A DNA stretch of 64,000 nt from NCBI GenBank assembly GCA_964638715.1, contig CAZWZF010000002.1:1-64000 (forward strand). The letters run 5' to 3'. The position numbers and the translations under genes were made by a program. Of the stretch, positions 56,901 to 64,000 are shown piece by piece (the stretch's first letter is position 1; each line of letters starts with the position of its first letter). Source of the stretch: JBAXQQ01 sp037131695 (lineage in GTDB: Bacteria > Armatimonadota > Hebobacteria > CAIYQO01). Under the pieces are notes generated by a model. It was not told where the DNA came from and did not search any database. It saw nothing but the letters and a program-made list of their open reading frames with translations.

Positions 56901-57596
56901 ATGAAATATCGTATATTAATAGTTGAAGATGAAGAAGATATTTTAGAATTAATCAGGTATTCTCTTGAAAAAGAAGGATATCTGGTGACGGTTGCTATGA
57001 GCGGTGAAGACGCGGTAAGGTTGGTAAGAGTTAATAATTTCGATTTAATTTTACTTGATTTAATGCTGCCGCAAATGGATGGACTTGAAGTCTGTAAAAT
57101 ATTGAAACGGGATTCGAAAACAGAAAATGTCCCTATTATGATGCTTACTGCCAAATCGTCTGAGACAGATATTGTAACAGGTTTGGAATTAGGCGCTGAT
57201 GATTATTTAACTAAACCATTCAGTCCAAAAGTATTAATTGCTCGTATGCGAACTGTTTTACGTCGTCAAAATACAGAAATTGTTCAAAATGATAGCGAAG
57301 TAATTCGATTTGGGAAAATTCAGATTCATCCTGGTCGTCATGAAGTAACAGTTGATGGTGGCAGGATAGATTTAACATTTACTGAATTTAAAATACTGCA
57401 AATGCTGGCGCGACGTCCCGGATGGGTGTTTTCAAGACAACAGATAGTTGATTCAGTATGTGGTGATGACAATACGGTTACAGAACGGGCAGTTGATGTG
57501 CATATTTTAGGACTGAGGCGTAAAATGGGTGATATGGGAAAACATATTGAAACGGTTCGAGGTGTAGGATATAAGTTTGCAGAGGATTATAGATGA
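56901..57596 (+). CDS. phoB: Phosphate regulon response regulator, PhoB-type
   Basis: A 231-aa OmpR-family regulator. The receiver domain (1-120) has the acidic pocket ED at 9-10, phosphorylated Asp53 (LLDLMLPQMDG), and Lys in MLTAKS. The DNA-binding winged helix (about 133-231) has LTFTEFKILQMLARRPG and RAVDVHILGLRRKMG. It binds Pho boxes such as the one proposed upstream of the porin gene. Its stop overlaps the phoR start (ATGA). Confidence 0.95.
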   Translation: MKYRILIVEDEEDILELIRYSLEKEGYLVTVAMSGEDAVRLVRVNNFDLILLDLMLPQMDGLEVCKILKRDSKTENVPIMMLTAKSSETDIVTGLELGADDYLTKPFSPKVLIARMRTVLRRQNTEIVQNDSEVIRFGKIQIHPGRHEVTVDGGRIDLTFTEFKILQMLARRPGWVFSRQQIVDSVCGDDNTVTERAVDVHILGLRRKMGDMGKHIETVRGVGYKFAEDYR

Positions 57597-59362
57597 ATCA
57601 AAAACCGTTATTATTGCAACTTTACATACCACTGTTGATGGTTACCTTATTGACTGTCATAGCAGTAATGCTTGATGCTGGAATCTTTATAAAACAGTTT
57701 GATGAAGAACAAACAAGGGATAATTTATATGCTCGTGCAAAATTAGTAGAGATGCAGTTGAATGGTGATGTTTGGAAAGATGAAATAACAGTAAAAGAGA
57801 TATGTGATAGTGCAGGTAAAGTATCAGCAACGAGAATTACAATTATTAAACCAGATGGGAAAGTAATTGCAGATTCGCAAGAAAACCCTAACAATATGGA
57901 TAATCATGGAAATAGACCAGAAGTAATTGCCGCGTTATTCGGTTCAACAGGTACCAGCATTCGATATAGCAAAACACTAAAACAACAAATGTTTTATGTG
58001 GCAATTCCTGTAATAAAGAATAGAGATATTGTAGCAGTTGTACGCACATCACTTCCATTAAAGTTTATAAATCAAGCTGTAAATATTGTAAAAATCAGAT
58101 TGTTATACGCTTCCTTGATTATCATTATAATATCAGCTATGTTGAGTTATTTCCTTTATATTAAACTATCGCGACCCATTAATGAAATCCGCGATAGAGC
58201 TATTAAATTTGCCAGCAATGATTTTCAACATAAGTTACCTCATTATAGTATTGCTGAATTAGACAGTCTTGCAAGCGCAATGAACTTTATGGCAGAGCAA
58301 TTGTATGAGAAAATTGATTTAACAACCCAACAAAACAGCAAATTGGAAGCAATTTTAACCAGTATGATGGAAGGTGTGGTAGCAATAGATAATGCGGAAA
58401 AAATATTGATAATGAATAGTGCTGCCGCTAAATTAATGAGTGTAGATGCCAATAATTCTCACGGGAAAAAGATTTATGAAGTAATTCGAAATGCTGATTT
58501 TCTGCGTTTCTTAAATAGAATTATTGATTCAGGGAAGATGTGTGAAGAAGAAATTATATTCCATGAGAATAACATTTTAAGATATATGCAGTCGCATGGT
58601 GTTGTAATAAAAAATGATAAAAATGAAGTAATTGGTATTCTGATAGTGTTAAATGATGTGACTAATCTACATCGACTGGAAGAAATCCGGCGGGATTTTG
58701 TAGCAAATGTCTCTCATGAGTTAAAAACACCCATTACCAGCATTAAAGGCTTTGTAGAGAGCCTGCAGGATGGCGCAATTTATGAACCGGCAGATGCACA
58801 GAGATTTCTTGATATTATCGCACGTCATGCAGATCGGTTGAATAATATTATTGATGACCTTCTTGCTTTGTCGCATATAGAACAAGTTGGCGGTGCAGGA
58901 ATACAGATGGAAATAGCTGATGTGGCAGTTATGCTGGAAAATGCTGTAAATTCCTGCGAATATAAATTGTCGGAGAAAAATATTAAAGCCACGATTCATT
59001 GTTCGCCAGATTTGAAAGCAGTCATTAATTCACCGTTAATTGAACAAGCTGTTATAAATTTGATTGATAATGCCGTAAAATATAGCGATAGCGGTACAGT
59101 GGTAACATTATCTGCAGAAATGATAATTGATGAGCTGATTATCAAAGTAGCTGACCAGGGAACAGGAATACCTGCTGAAGCATTAAGCCGTGTTTTTGAG
59201 CGTTTTTATCGTGTAGATAAAGGCAGGAGCAGGAAACTTGGTGGTACAGGTTTAGGATTGGCAATTGTAAAGCATATCATGCAAACCCATGGCGGTTATG
59301 CTGAAGTTGAAAGTATTGTAGGAGAAGGTTCAGTATTCTCTCTGCATATCCCATTAAAATAA
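57593..59362 (+). CDS. phoR: Phosphate regulon sensor histidine kinase, PhoR-type
   Basis: A 589-aa membrane kinase. TM1 is about 9-30. An extracytoplasmic sensor region of about 130 residues follows, then TM2 (about 168-190), a HAMP domain (about 192-245), and a PAS domain (about 252-355). The HisKA motif is VSHELKTPITS with phospho-acceptor His375. The ATPase has N-box LIDNAVKYSDSG, G1 DQGTGIP and G2 GGTGLGLAIVKH. The large extracytoplasmic loop makes it closer to Gram-positive PhoR than to the E. coli form. Coupled to phoB by a 4-nt overlap. Confidence 0.94.
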   Translation: MNQKPLLLQLYIPLLMVTLLTVIAVMLDAGIFIKQFDEEQTRDNLYARAKLVEMQLNGDVWKDEITVKEICDSAGKVSATRITIIKPDGKVIADSQENPNNMDNHGNRPEVIAALFGSTGTSIRYSKTLKQQMFYVAIPVIKNRDIVAVVRTSLPLKFINQAVNIVKIRLLYASLIIIIISAMLSYFLYIKLSRPINEIRDRAIKFASNDFQHKLPHYSIAELDSLASAMNFMAEQLYEKIDLTTQQNSKLEAILTSMMEGVVAIDNAEKILIMNSAAAKLMSVDANNSHGKKIYEVIRNADFLRFLNRIIDSGKMCEEEIIFHENNILRYMQSHGVVIKNDKNEVIGILIVLNDVTNLHRLEEIRRDFVANVSHELKTPITSIKGFVESLQDGAIYEPADAQRFLDIIARHADRLNNIIDDLLALSHIEQVGGAGIQMEIADVAVMLENAVNSCEYKLSEKNIKATIHCSPDLKAVINSPLIEQAVINLIDNAVKYSDSGTVVTLSAEMIIDELIIKVADQGTGIPAEALSRVFERFYRVDKGRSRKLGGTGLGLAIVKHIMQTHGGYAEVESIVGEGSVFSLHIPLK

Positions 59363-59365
59363 AAA

Positions 59366-59387
59366 GAGCCGGAATAAATCCCGGCTC
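59366..59387. terminator. Terminator between phoR and argG
   Basis: A GC-rich 7-bp stem (GAGCCGG 59366-59372 with CCGGCTC 59381-59387) has A5 before and CTTTAAT after it. It lies 3 nt past the phoR stop and 24 nt from the convergent argG stop, so it probably works in both directions. Confidence 0.82.
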
Positions 59388-59411
59388 CTTTAATCTTAGA
59401 AATTAAATCAA

Positions 59412-60608
59412 CTAATCTTTCTTGTTTGCTGCATTCCATACTTTTGAAGGCAATGCCCAAAGATCAATGAACCCTTTTGCCAGGCTCTGGTCAAATACAT
59501 CGCCAGTGTCATAAGTCGCCAGATCAAATCGATACAGGGATTGACTTGATTTTCTGCCGGCAGCCATGCAGACACCTTTATGCAATTTCATTCTTACTTC
59601 ACCGTTGATTGCTCTCTGTGTGTCATCAACAAATGCGTCTAATGCCATGCGCAATGGGCTGAACCATAAACCATTATAAATTAATTCGGTATATTTCTGT
59701 TCTACACCTAATTTATAATGCATTACCGACCGTTCAAGACATAATGATTCCAACTCGCGATGTGCAGCGATAAGTGTAACAGCGGCCGGGCATTCGTACG
59801 TTTCGCGGCTTTTGATACCGACTAACCGGTTTTCAACCATGTCAATGCGCCCCACGCCATGTTCGCCAGCAAAACCATTTAATTGAATGATGATATCTTT
59901 TAATGACATTTTTTTGCCATCCAAACTCACTGGTACGCCAGCTTCAAAACCGATATTCACATATCCGGCATCCAAAGGTGCTTCAGTAGGGGATTTTGTC
60001 CATGTCCATACATCTGCCGGCGGCTCGTTCCATGGGTCTTCCAATACTCCAGCTTCGCAACTTTTCCCCCATAAATTAACATCTAATGAATATGGGCTTT
60101 TTTTTGTTACAGGAATGGGAACATTGTGCTTTTCAGCATAAGCAATTTCTTGGTCGCGTGTCATACCCCATTCGCGAACCGGCGCGAATATTCTCATCTG
60201 CGGGAATAAGCATTGCCAGGTGACTTCAAATCTTACCTGGTCATTTCCTTTACCAGTAGAACCATGTGCGAGTACAGTGGCGCCTTCTTCAACGGCGACT
60301 TCACCTACTAACTGGGCAATTAACGGACGTGCAAGTGCGGTTGATACAGGATAACGGTTTTCATACATCGAGTTTGATTTAATGGCACGACTGATGAATT
60401 CGTTGGCAAATCTTTCTTTTGCGTCGATGACAATAGACTTTACTGCACCAAGATTCAATGCTTTATCGCGAATACCTGTGTAATCACGCTCTTCACCAAC
60501 ATCAATCGCGACTGCGATGACTTCTAAACCTTTTTCCTGCTGTAACCATCTGACGGCAACCGAGGTATCAACGCCGCCGGAATAAGCAAGCACTACTTTT
60601 TCCGCCAT
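59412..60608 (-). CDS. argG: Argininosuccinate synthase
   Basis: A 398-aa enzyme of arginine synthesis that condenses citrulline and aspartate with ATP. The PP-loop LAYSGGVDTSVAVRWL is near the N-terminus. AHGSTGKGNDQVRFE (about 113-127) and DVNLWGKSCEAGVLEDPW are further family hallmarks. I set the start at 60608, with GGAGGG upstream, rather than 60620. No other arginine genes are nearby (argH often follows), so the pathway is dispersed. Confidence 0.96.
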   Translation of the reverse strand: MAEKVVLAYSGGVDTSVAVRWLQQEKGLEVIAVAIDVGEERDYTGIRDKALNLGAVKSIVIDAKERFANEFISRAIKSNSMYENRYPVSTALARPLIAQLVGEVAVEEGATVLAHGSTGKGNDQVRFEVTWQCLFPQMRIFAPVREWGMTRDQEIAYAEKHNVPIPVTKKSPYSLDVNLWGKSCEAGVLEDPWNEPPADVWTWTKSPTEAPLDAGYVNIGFEAGVPVSLDGKKMSLKDIIIQLNGFAGEHGVGRIDMVENRLVGIKSRETYECPAAVTLIAAHRELESLCLERSVMHYKLGVEQKYTELIYNGLWFSPLRMALDAFVDDTQRAINGEVRMKLHKGVCMAAGRKSSQSLYRFDLATYDTGDVFDQSLAKGFIDLWALPSKVWNAANKKD

Positions 60609-60862
60609 ATAACCCTCCAAAAACTTAGGAAATTACAGGATTTTACCTGCTATTTGATTTTACTCTTCTTACTAATAAAAGTCTATATTTCACGATATGA
60701 ATTTTGATTTATTCTTCAAAATTGGCATTATATGTATATCTAATTTTATATGGTAATATTTATAATTGTAAGATATCGATATTTATCGCATTTTGAGATA
60801 AAATACTATTTATTATATTCATATTTTGTTTGTCCGATTTGCTATTTTAGTTAAATAATTGA

Positions 60863-60868
60863 TATAAT
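60863..60868 (+). promoter_or_regulatory. Candidate -10 box, near-leaderless start at 60878
   Basis: A perfect TATAAT ends 9 nt before the ATG of the 288-aa gene, and no Shine-Dalgarno sequence is visible between them. Transcription would begin within about 1-3 nt of the start codon. Confidence 0.45.
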
Positions 60869-60877
60869 TCCTTACTC

Positions 60878-61744
60878 ATGCAATCTTTTATTTGGCGACG
60901 TATAAATATTGATGTCCCAGAGAATTGGGAAATGCTGTCATATTCTACTAACTTTGATAACGGTCGGTGTTATTTCGGTGACCGATATCAGCACAGGTTA
61001 ATGTTTCGTTGGCGCAATATTACATCAGAACCAGATATGAAAAAAATGGCAGTAGATTATGCGTCATATATTGGTCTTCGCGATGATATAGTTTCCGTAA
61101 AACCTGTTTCGTATTATCAGTGGGAAGGTGTAGAAGCTAATCTGCCAGATGCATCTTATTCATCTTATTCATCATTTCTTGCTTCTGAGAAGCTGCTGGT
61201 CGAATTGATTTTTCTTACACCTGCTAATAGTGAGAATCGGCAGGAACAGAAGATATTATCATCAGTATCAGAAGAGCCATTGCAGTTAGATCATTACCGT
61301 CGCTGGCGGGCATTTGGCATGGATATGGTTACTGATGACCGTTATACAATTAGGAAATGTCAGGTTTTACCGGGATTTGCCGAAATGACATTTAATCACC
61401 TGAAAGATGATAATTTATATGATACTTTTGAACGGTTCGGAATGGTCGATGAATGGTTGCGCGGATCAATAGAAGAATGGGTTAAAAAGAGAATCCCTGA
61501 TGGTGTGAAAATTATCAGCTCAAAAGTTGAAGAGTATAGAGGACATACTTTTTATACCATTAATGGTAAGGTTAACATTGGTTTCTCGAAACTAATTCGT
61601 GGTGCCAGGGTTGAGTATATAGCCCGTACTTGGAGATGTCCAATTGACGGACGTTTGTATTGTTATTCATCAATACGAAACAGCAACGATAATAATCAGC
61701 CTGAAGATTTAGATAGATTACACTGCTGTGAAAATTTAAGGTAA
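60878..61744 (+). CDS. Protein of unknown function upstream of the PqqD-like gene
   Basis: A 288-aa soluble protein that I do not recognise. It begins MQSFIWRRINIDVPENWEML. It has two similar halves by eye: each half contains a W-rich/aromatic start and an acidic helix (about 1-130 and 140-260). This could mean an internal duplication. Near the C-terminus CPIDGRLYCYSSI and HCCEN place four cysteines that might bind a metal. There is no signal peptide or membrane helix. It stands first in a run with a PqqD-like protein and an ABC transporter, so it is probably a cytoplasmic partner of that system. Confidence 0.65.
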   Translation: MQSFIWRRINIDVPENWEMLSYSTNFDNGRCYFGDRYQHRLMFRWRNITSEPDMKKMAVDYASYIGLRDDIVSVKPVSYYQWEGVEANLPDASYSSYSSFLASEKLLVELIFLTPANSENRQEQKILSSVSEEPLQLDHYRRWRAFGMDMVTDDRYTIRKCQVLPGFAEMTFNHLKDDNLYDTFERFGMVDEWLRGSIEEWVKKRIPDGVKIISSKVEEYRGHTFYTINGKVNIGFSKLIRGARVEYIARTWRCPIDGRLYCYSSIRNSNDNNQPEDLDRLHCCENLR

Positions 61745-61755
61745 TTTAACTTACG

Positions 61756-62151
61756 ATGTTTTTTGCGAAGAAAAAAGAGAATAACCCGGCAGACATTCAA
61801 CTACGGGGTGACTCGTGGCGGGCTGGATTATTAGTTCATCCATACCATCGTAAAGATATTACCATGGAAAATACTGACCAGGGGACATTGATAGTCTCAG
61901 CTGATTTTGACGCGCCAAAGTGGTATAAACCGCCTGTCACGTGGATTATTAATATGAATTTGCATAAACAATATGAACTTTCAGGTTTATCCATGCAGTT
62001 ATGGGAATGGTGTGATGGCAATAGAACAATGGAAGAAATTATCGATTTATTCGCGATTAAATATCAATATACTTTTCATGAAGCAAGAGTAAGTGTTATT
62101 TCTTATCTTAAAAAGCTGACAGAAAAAGGAATATTATTAATTTGCGAGTAA
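61756..62151 (+). CDS. PqqD family protein
   Basis: A 131-aa protein. The C-terminal ~75 residues fit the PqqD winged-helix fold: the aromatic stretch WIINMNLHKQYELSGLSMQL, then WEWCDGNRTMEEIIDLF, and AVRVS-like VSVISYLKKLTEKGILLI. In other systems PqqD-type domains are RiPP recognition elements that hold a precursor-peptide leader for a radical SAM enzyme or other modifier. The N-terminal ~55 residues are extra. No radical SAM enzyme or obvious precursor peptide is visible in this window. It lies 11 nt after the unknown 288-aa gene and 43 nt before the permease. Confidence 0.8.
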   Translation: MFFAKKKENNPADIQLRGDSWRAGLLVHPYHRKDITMENTDQGTLIVSADFDAPKWYKPPVTWIINMNLHKQYELSGLSMQLWEWCDGNRTMEEIIDLFAIKYQYTFHEARVSVISYLKKLTEKGILLICE

Positions 62152-62194
62152 TTAAATATATTAAAATCTCATATCTTTTTATCCGGGATGTTCA

Positions 62195-63682
62195 ATGAAG
62201 ACAATAGATGTAAAAGATCAGCCAAAGCTGAGTTTGAACAGAACCTTTGAAATATGTCTTAACGGCATAAAATATCGGTTCTTCCGTTCCACGGTTACAA
62301 TGCTTGTAATTGCAGTTGCGATCGCCTTTATGATGAATACTTTATGTGAAGGCATTAGCAAAAAAGCAGTGCAAACAGCAAGCCGTGAAGCTATTCGTCA
62401 ACAACTTGCTGCAACACGATGGATGAATCGCTTATCCTCGCCAATCACACCTGAAAATCTGCTGATGGAACTCGCTAATACTAAAGATGATGATCCGCTG
62501 ATAGGTGAAGTTCAAACAATGGGTGGATTAGATAAACAGCAGACAGATAATTATCGTCAATTCAGTAAAGATGCTGTTATATATCTAAACTTCTTTGATG
62601 ATTTAAATTATGGTTATCGCCGAGTATTAGTAAGCGATGCGAATGGTGTAGGTATCTTTACCCGCTTAACTCCCGGTTCTGAAAACAAAAAACGTTTTGA
62701 TGATAAAATCAAAACAATAAAAGCAGCCCGTTTGCCGCAAGATGAATTATTCGAGTCTGTTTTAAAAAGATGGAATCTTGATCAGCCAAGCTATAATGAA
62801 ATTACTGAACAAATAATTGCAGGTTATAATAGAGGAATAGAAAATATAGAAAAAACTTCTCAAGGAAAGCCAATTGACGAATCTTTAAGTGATGCTTCTG
62901 GTGCTTTCGGTGAAACTATTCGTAAAATAGGGTTTACCAGTTTTACTCCTGATGTTGGCAATATGGTAGCAGAACAGGCATTAAAACAAAAAGATACTCG
63001 TCGTATAGATGAAGCCATGTCGCTGAGCGGTGTCCGTCAGAAAATAGCAGTAAGAGTAAATAAACAACCTGGTGAAGTAAAAACATCAAATGTTTGGAAT
63101 AGCTTGCGCAGTTCAGGTGATGCTGCGTTCTTACTTAATGCAATGAAATTGGAAAATCTTGATGTAACAGGGTTATCAACTGAGCGAATTGTTGAATTAG
63201 CTAAATATAGACGTGATATTGAAATTAACGGTAAAGCTGCCCAGGCTTGTGTTGATGCTGGTGGTGGTTTAATGGGACTGGGTATTAGAATGACCTGGCT
63301 TATTATCGTTTCATTATTAGTATGCGCAGTAGGTATCAGCAACGCGATGCTAATGTCGGTAACTGAAAGATTCCGCGAAATAGCAACATTGAAATGTCTT
63401 GGAGCCTTGGATGGTTTTATCATGGCATTATTCGTTATGGAAGCTGGTATGTTAGGTTTAATCGGTGGTGCTATAGGTGCGGTAATTGGTAGTATTATCG
63501 GTTTTGGCCGTATGGCGGTATCTTTTGGAACTGTATTCACTGGCGCGTTCCCATGGCTGGCATGGGGAGAAGGATTCTTCTTCTCGTTGATTGTAGGTAT
63601 TATACTTGCAGCACTTGCTGGTGTATATCCTTCTTATATAGCGGCTCGTTTAGCTCCGATGGAAGCTATGCGAATTGAGTAA
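62195..63682 (+). CDS. ABC transporter permease, MacB/FtsX-type
   Basis: A 495-aa inner-membrane protein with the FtsX/MacB topology: one helix near 36-58, a very long extracytoplasmic domain (about 60-365), then three helices (about 368-392, 408-440, 462-488). SVTERFREIATLKCLGAL is the conserved FtsX coupling region, and YPSYIAARLAPMEAMRIE is the usual C-terminal end. The extracytoplasmic domain is charged and looks largely helical, unlike the MacB periplasmic core fold, so its partner or substrate may be unusual. It pairs with the ATPase gene starting 33 nt downstream. Confidence 0.87.
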   Translation: MKTIDVKDQPKLSLNRTFEICLNGIKYRFFRSTVTMLVIAVAIAFMMNTLCEGISKKAVQTASREAIRQQLAATRWMNRLSSPITPENLLMELANTKDDDPLIGEVQTMGGLDKQQTDNYRQFSKDAVIYLNFFDDLNYGYRRVLVSDANGVGIFTRLTPGSENKKRFDDKIKTIKAARLPQDELFESVLKRWNLDQPSYNEITEQIIAGYNRGIENIEKTSQGKPIDESLSDASGAFGETIRKIGFTSFTPDVGNMVAEQALKQKDTRRIDEAMSLSGVRQKIAVRVNKQPGEVKTSNVWNSLRSSGDAAFLLNAMKLENLDVTGLSTERIVELAKYRRDIEINGKAAQACVDAGGGLMGLGIRMTWLIIVSLLVCAVGISNAMLMSVTERFREIATLKCLGALDGFIMALFVMEAGMLGLIGGAIGAVIGSIIGFGRMAVSFGTVFTGAFPWLAWGEGFFFSLIVGIILAALAGVYPSYIAARLAPMEAMRIE

Positions 63683-63715
63683 TACTGGAATTATCTTAAA
63701 TGTGGGTTGAGAATT

Positions 63716-64000
63716 ATGAGCAATGATACTTTAAATTCGGTGTTTCAAGGTAATGAAGTCTCAAAAAACGAGAATTCATCCGAGAAGCAAAGGGTTATTA
63801 TCAGAACAGTTAATCTGCAAAAAACTTATCAAATGGGTGAAGTGCAAACTCATGCATTGCGAGGCGTTAACTGTGAAATTTATACTGGCGAATTTATCGC
63901 TATTATGGGACCTTCCGGTTCAGGTAAGTCAACATTTTTTAATATGGTTGGCGGTCTTGACAGTCCTACCAGCGGTCGCGTTTTTATTGATGAAGTTGAC
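63716..64000 (+). CDS. ABC transporter ATP-binding protein, MacB/LolD-type (partial)
   Basis: The first 95 codons of an ATPase cut by the right edge of the window. After a ~27-residue Ser/Asn-rich N-terminus come VNLQKTYQMGEVQTHALRGV and Walker A GPSGSGKST, then GGLDSPTSGRVFIDE. This is the MacB/LolD/FtsE subfamily that energises FtsX-type permeases, which fits the preceding gene. The rest lies beyond the window. Confidence 0.93.
   Translation, partial: MSNDTLNSVFQGNEVSKNENSSEKQRVIIRTVNLQKTYQMGEVQTHALRGVNCEIYTGEFIAIMGPSGSGKSTFFNMVGGLDSPTSGRVFIDEVD

Overview
This is an AT-rich bacterial chromosome segment from a diderm (Gram-negative-type) organism. An OstA/LptD-type outer-membrane assembly protein, a phosphate-selective porin and many signal peptides show the outer membrane. 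Standalone 2[4Fe-4S] ferredoxins, an alpha-L-fucosidase, a UroD-family protein and a DUF6785-type membrane protein suggest an anaerobic, polymer-degrading heterotroph from an under-sampled lineage (PVC/FCB-like or a candidate phylum). That placement is inference; no rRNA gene is present. I see no prophage, CRISPR array, integrase or intact insertion sequence.

Layout. 0.1-6.3 kb (minus): a degenerate GGDEF/ATPase/HEAT protein, a rhomboid protease, a TIM-barrel protein and a J-domain protein. 6.4-10.7 kb (minus): UroD-family protein, a protease-dead M48 homologue and S-adenosylhomocysteinase. 10.9-20.9 kb: two ferredoxins, GH29 fucosidase, a decayed pseudogene, a SurA-like protein, gamma carbonic anhydrase coupled to a NYN ribonuclease, PQQ/NHL beta-propeller proteins, a 3D-domain protein and rarA. 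20.9-31.5 kb (minus): two tandem C10 (streptopain-like) proteases with FN3-like repeats, an M20 peptidase, and a DUF6785-type membrane protein split by a one-base shift at an A8 run.

31.7-37.3 kb (plus): housekeeping operon purC-fabG-proS-unknown-osmC-hrcA, then tRNA-Cys and tRNA-Gly(CCC). 37.9-47.0 kb (minus): an alpha/beta hydrolase, an inverted-repeat element, a large secreted beta-propeller protein, an accessory gene of unknown function, an OstA/LptD-like protein and a CNNM/CorC-type protein. 47.3-47.6 kb holds a cluster of palindromic (REP/REPIN-like) repeats, followed by parA-parB, a secreted EF-hand protein and a convergent M24 peptidase.

51.3-59.4 kb is a complete phosphate-starvation locus in one direction: a candidate Pho box, OprO/P-type porin, pstS, pstC, pstA, pstB, phoU, phoB, phoR, with an intercistronic hairpin after pstS and a terminator at the end. 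Convergent argG follows. The last 3 kb (60.9-64.0 kb) is the least explained part: an unknown 288-aa protein, a free-standing PqqD-like protein, a MacB/FtsX-type permease with an unusual periplasmic domain, and the start of its ATPase.

The best leads for something undescribed are the PqqD-like/ABC exporter cluster at the right edge, the A8 frameshift in the DUF6785-type gene, the M48 pseudoprotease next to ahcY, and a beta-domain recurring at the C-termini of three giant secreted proteins.
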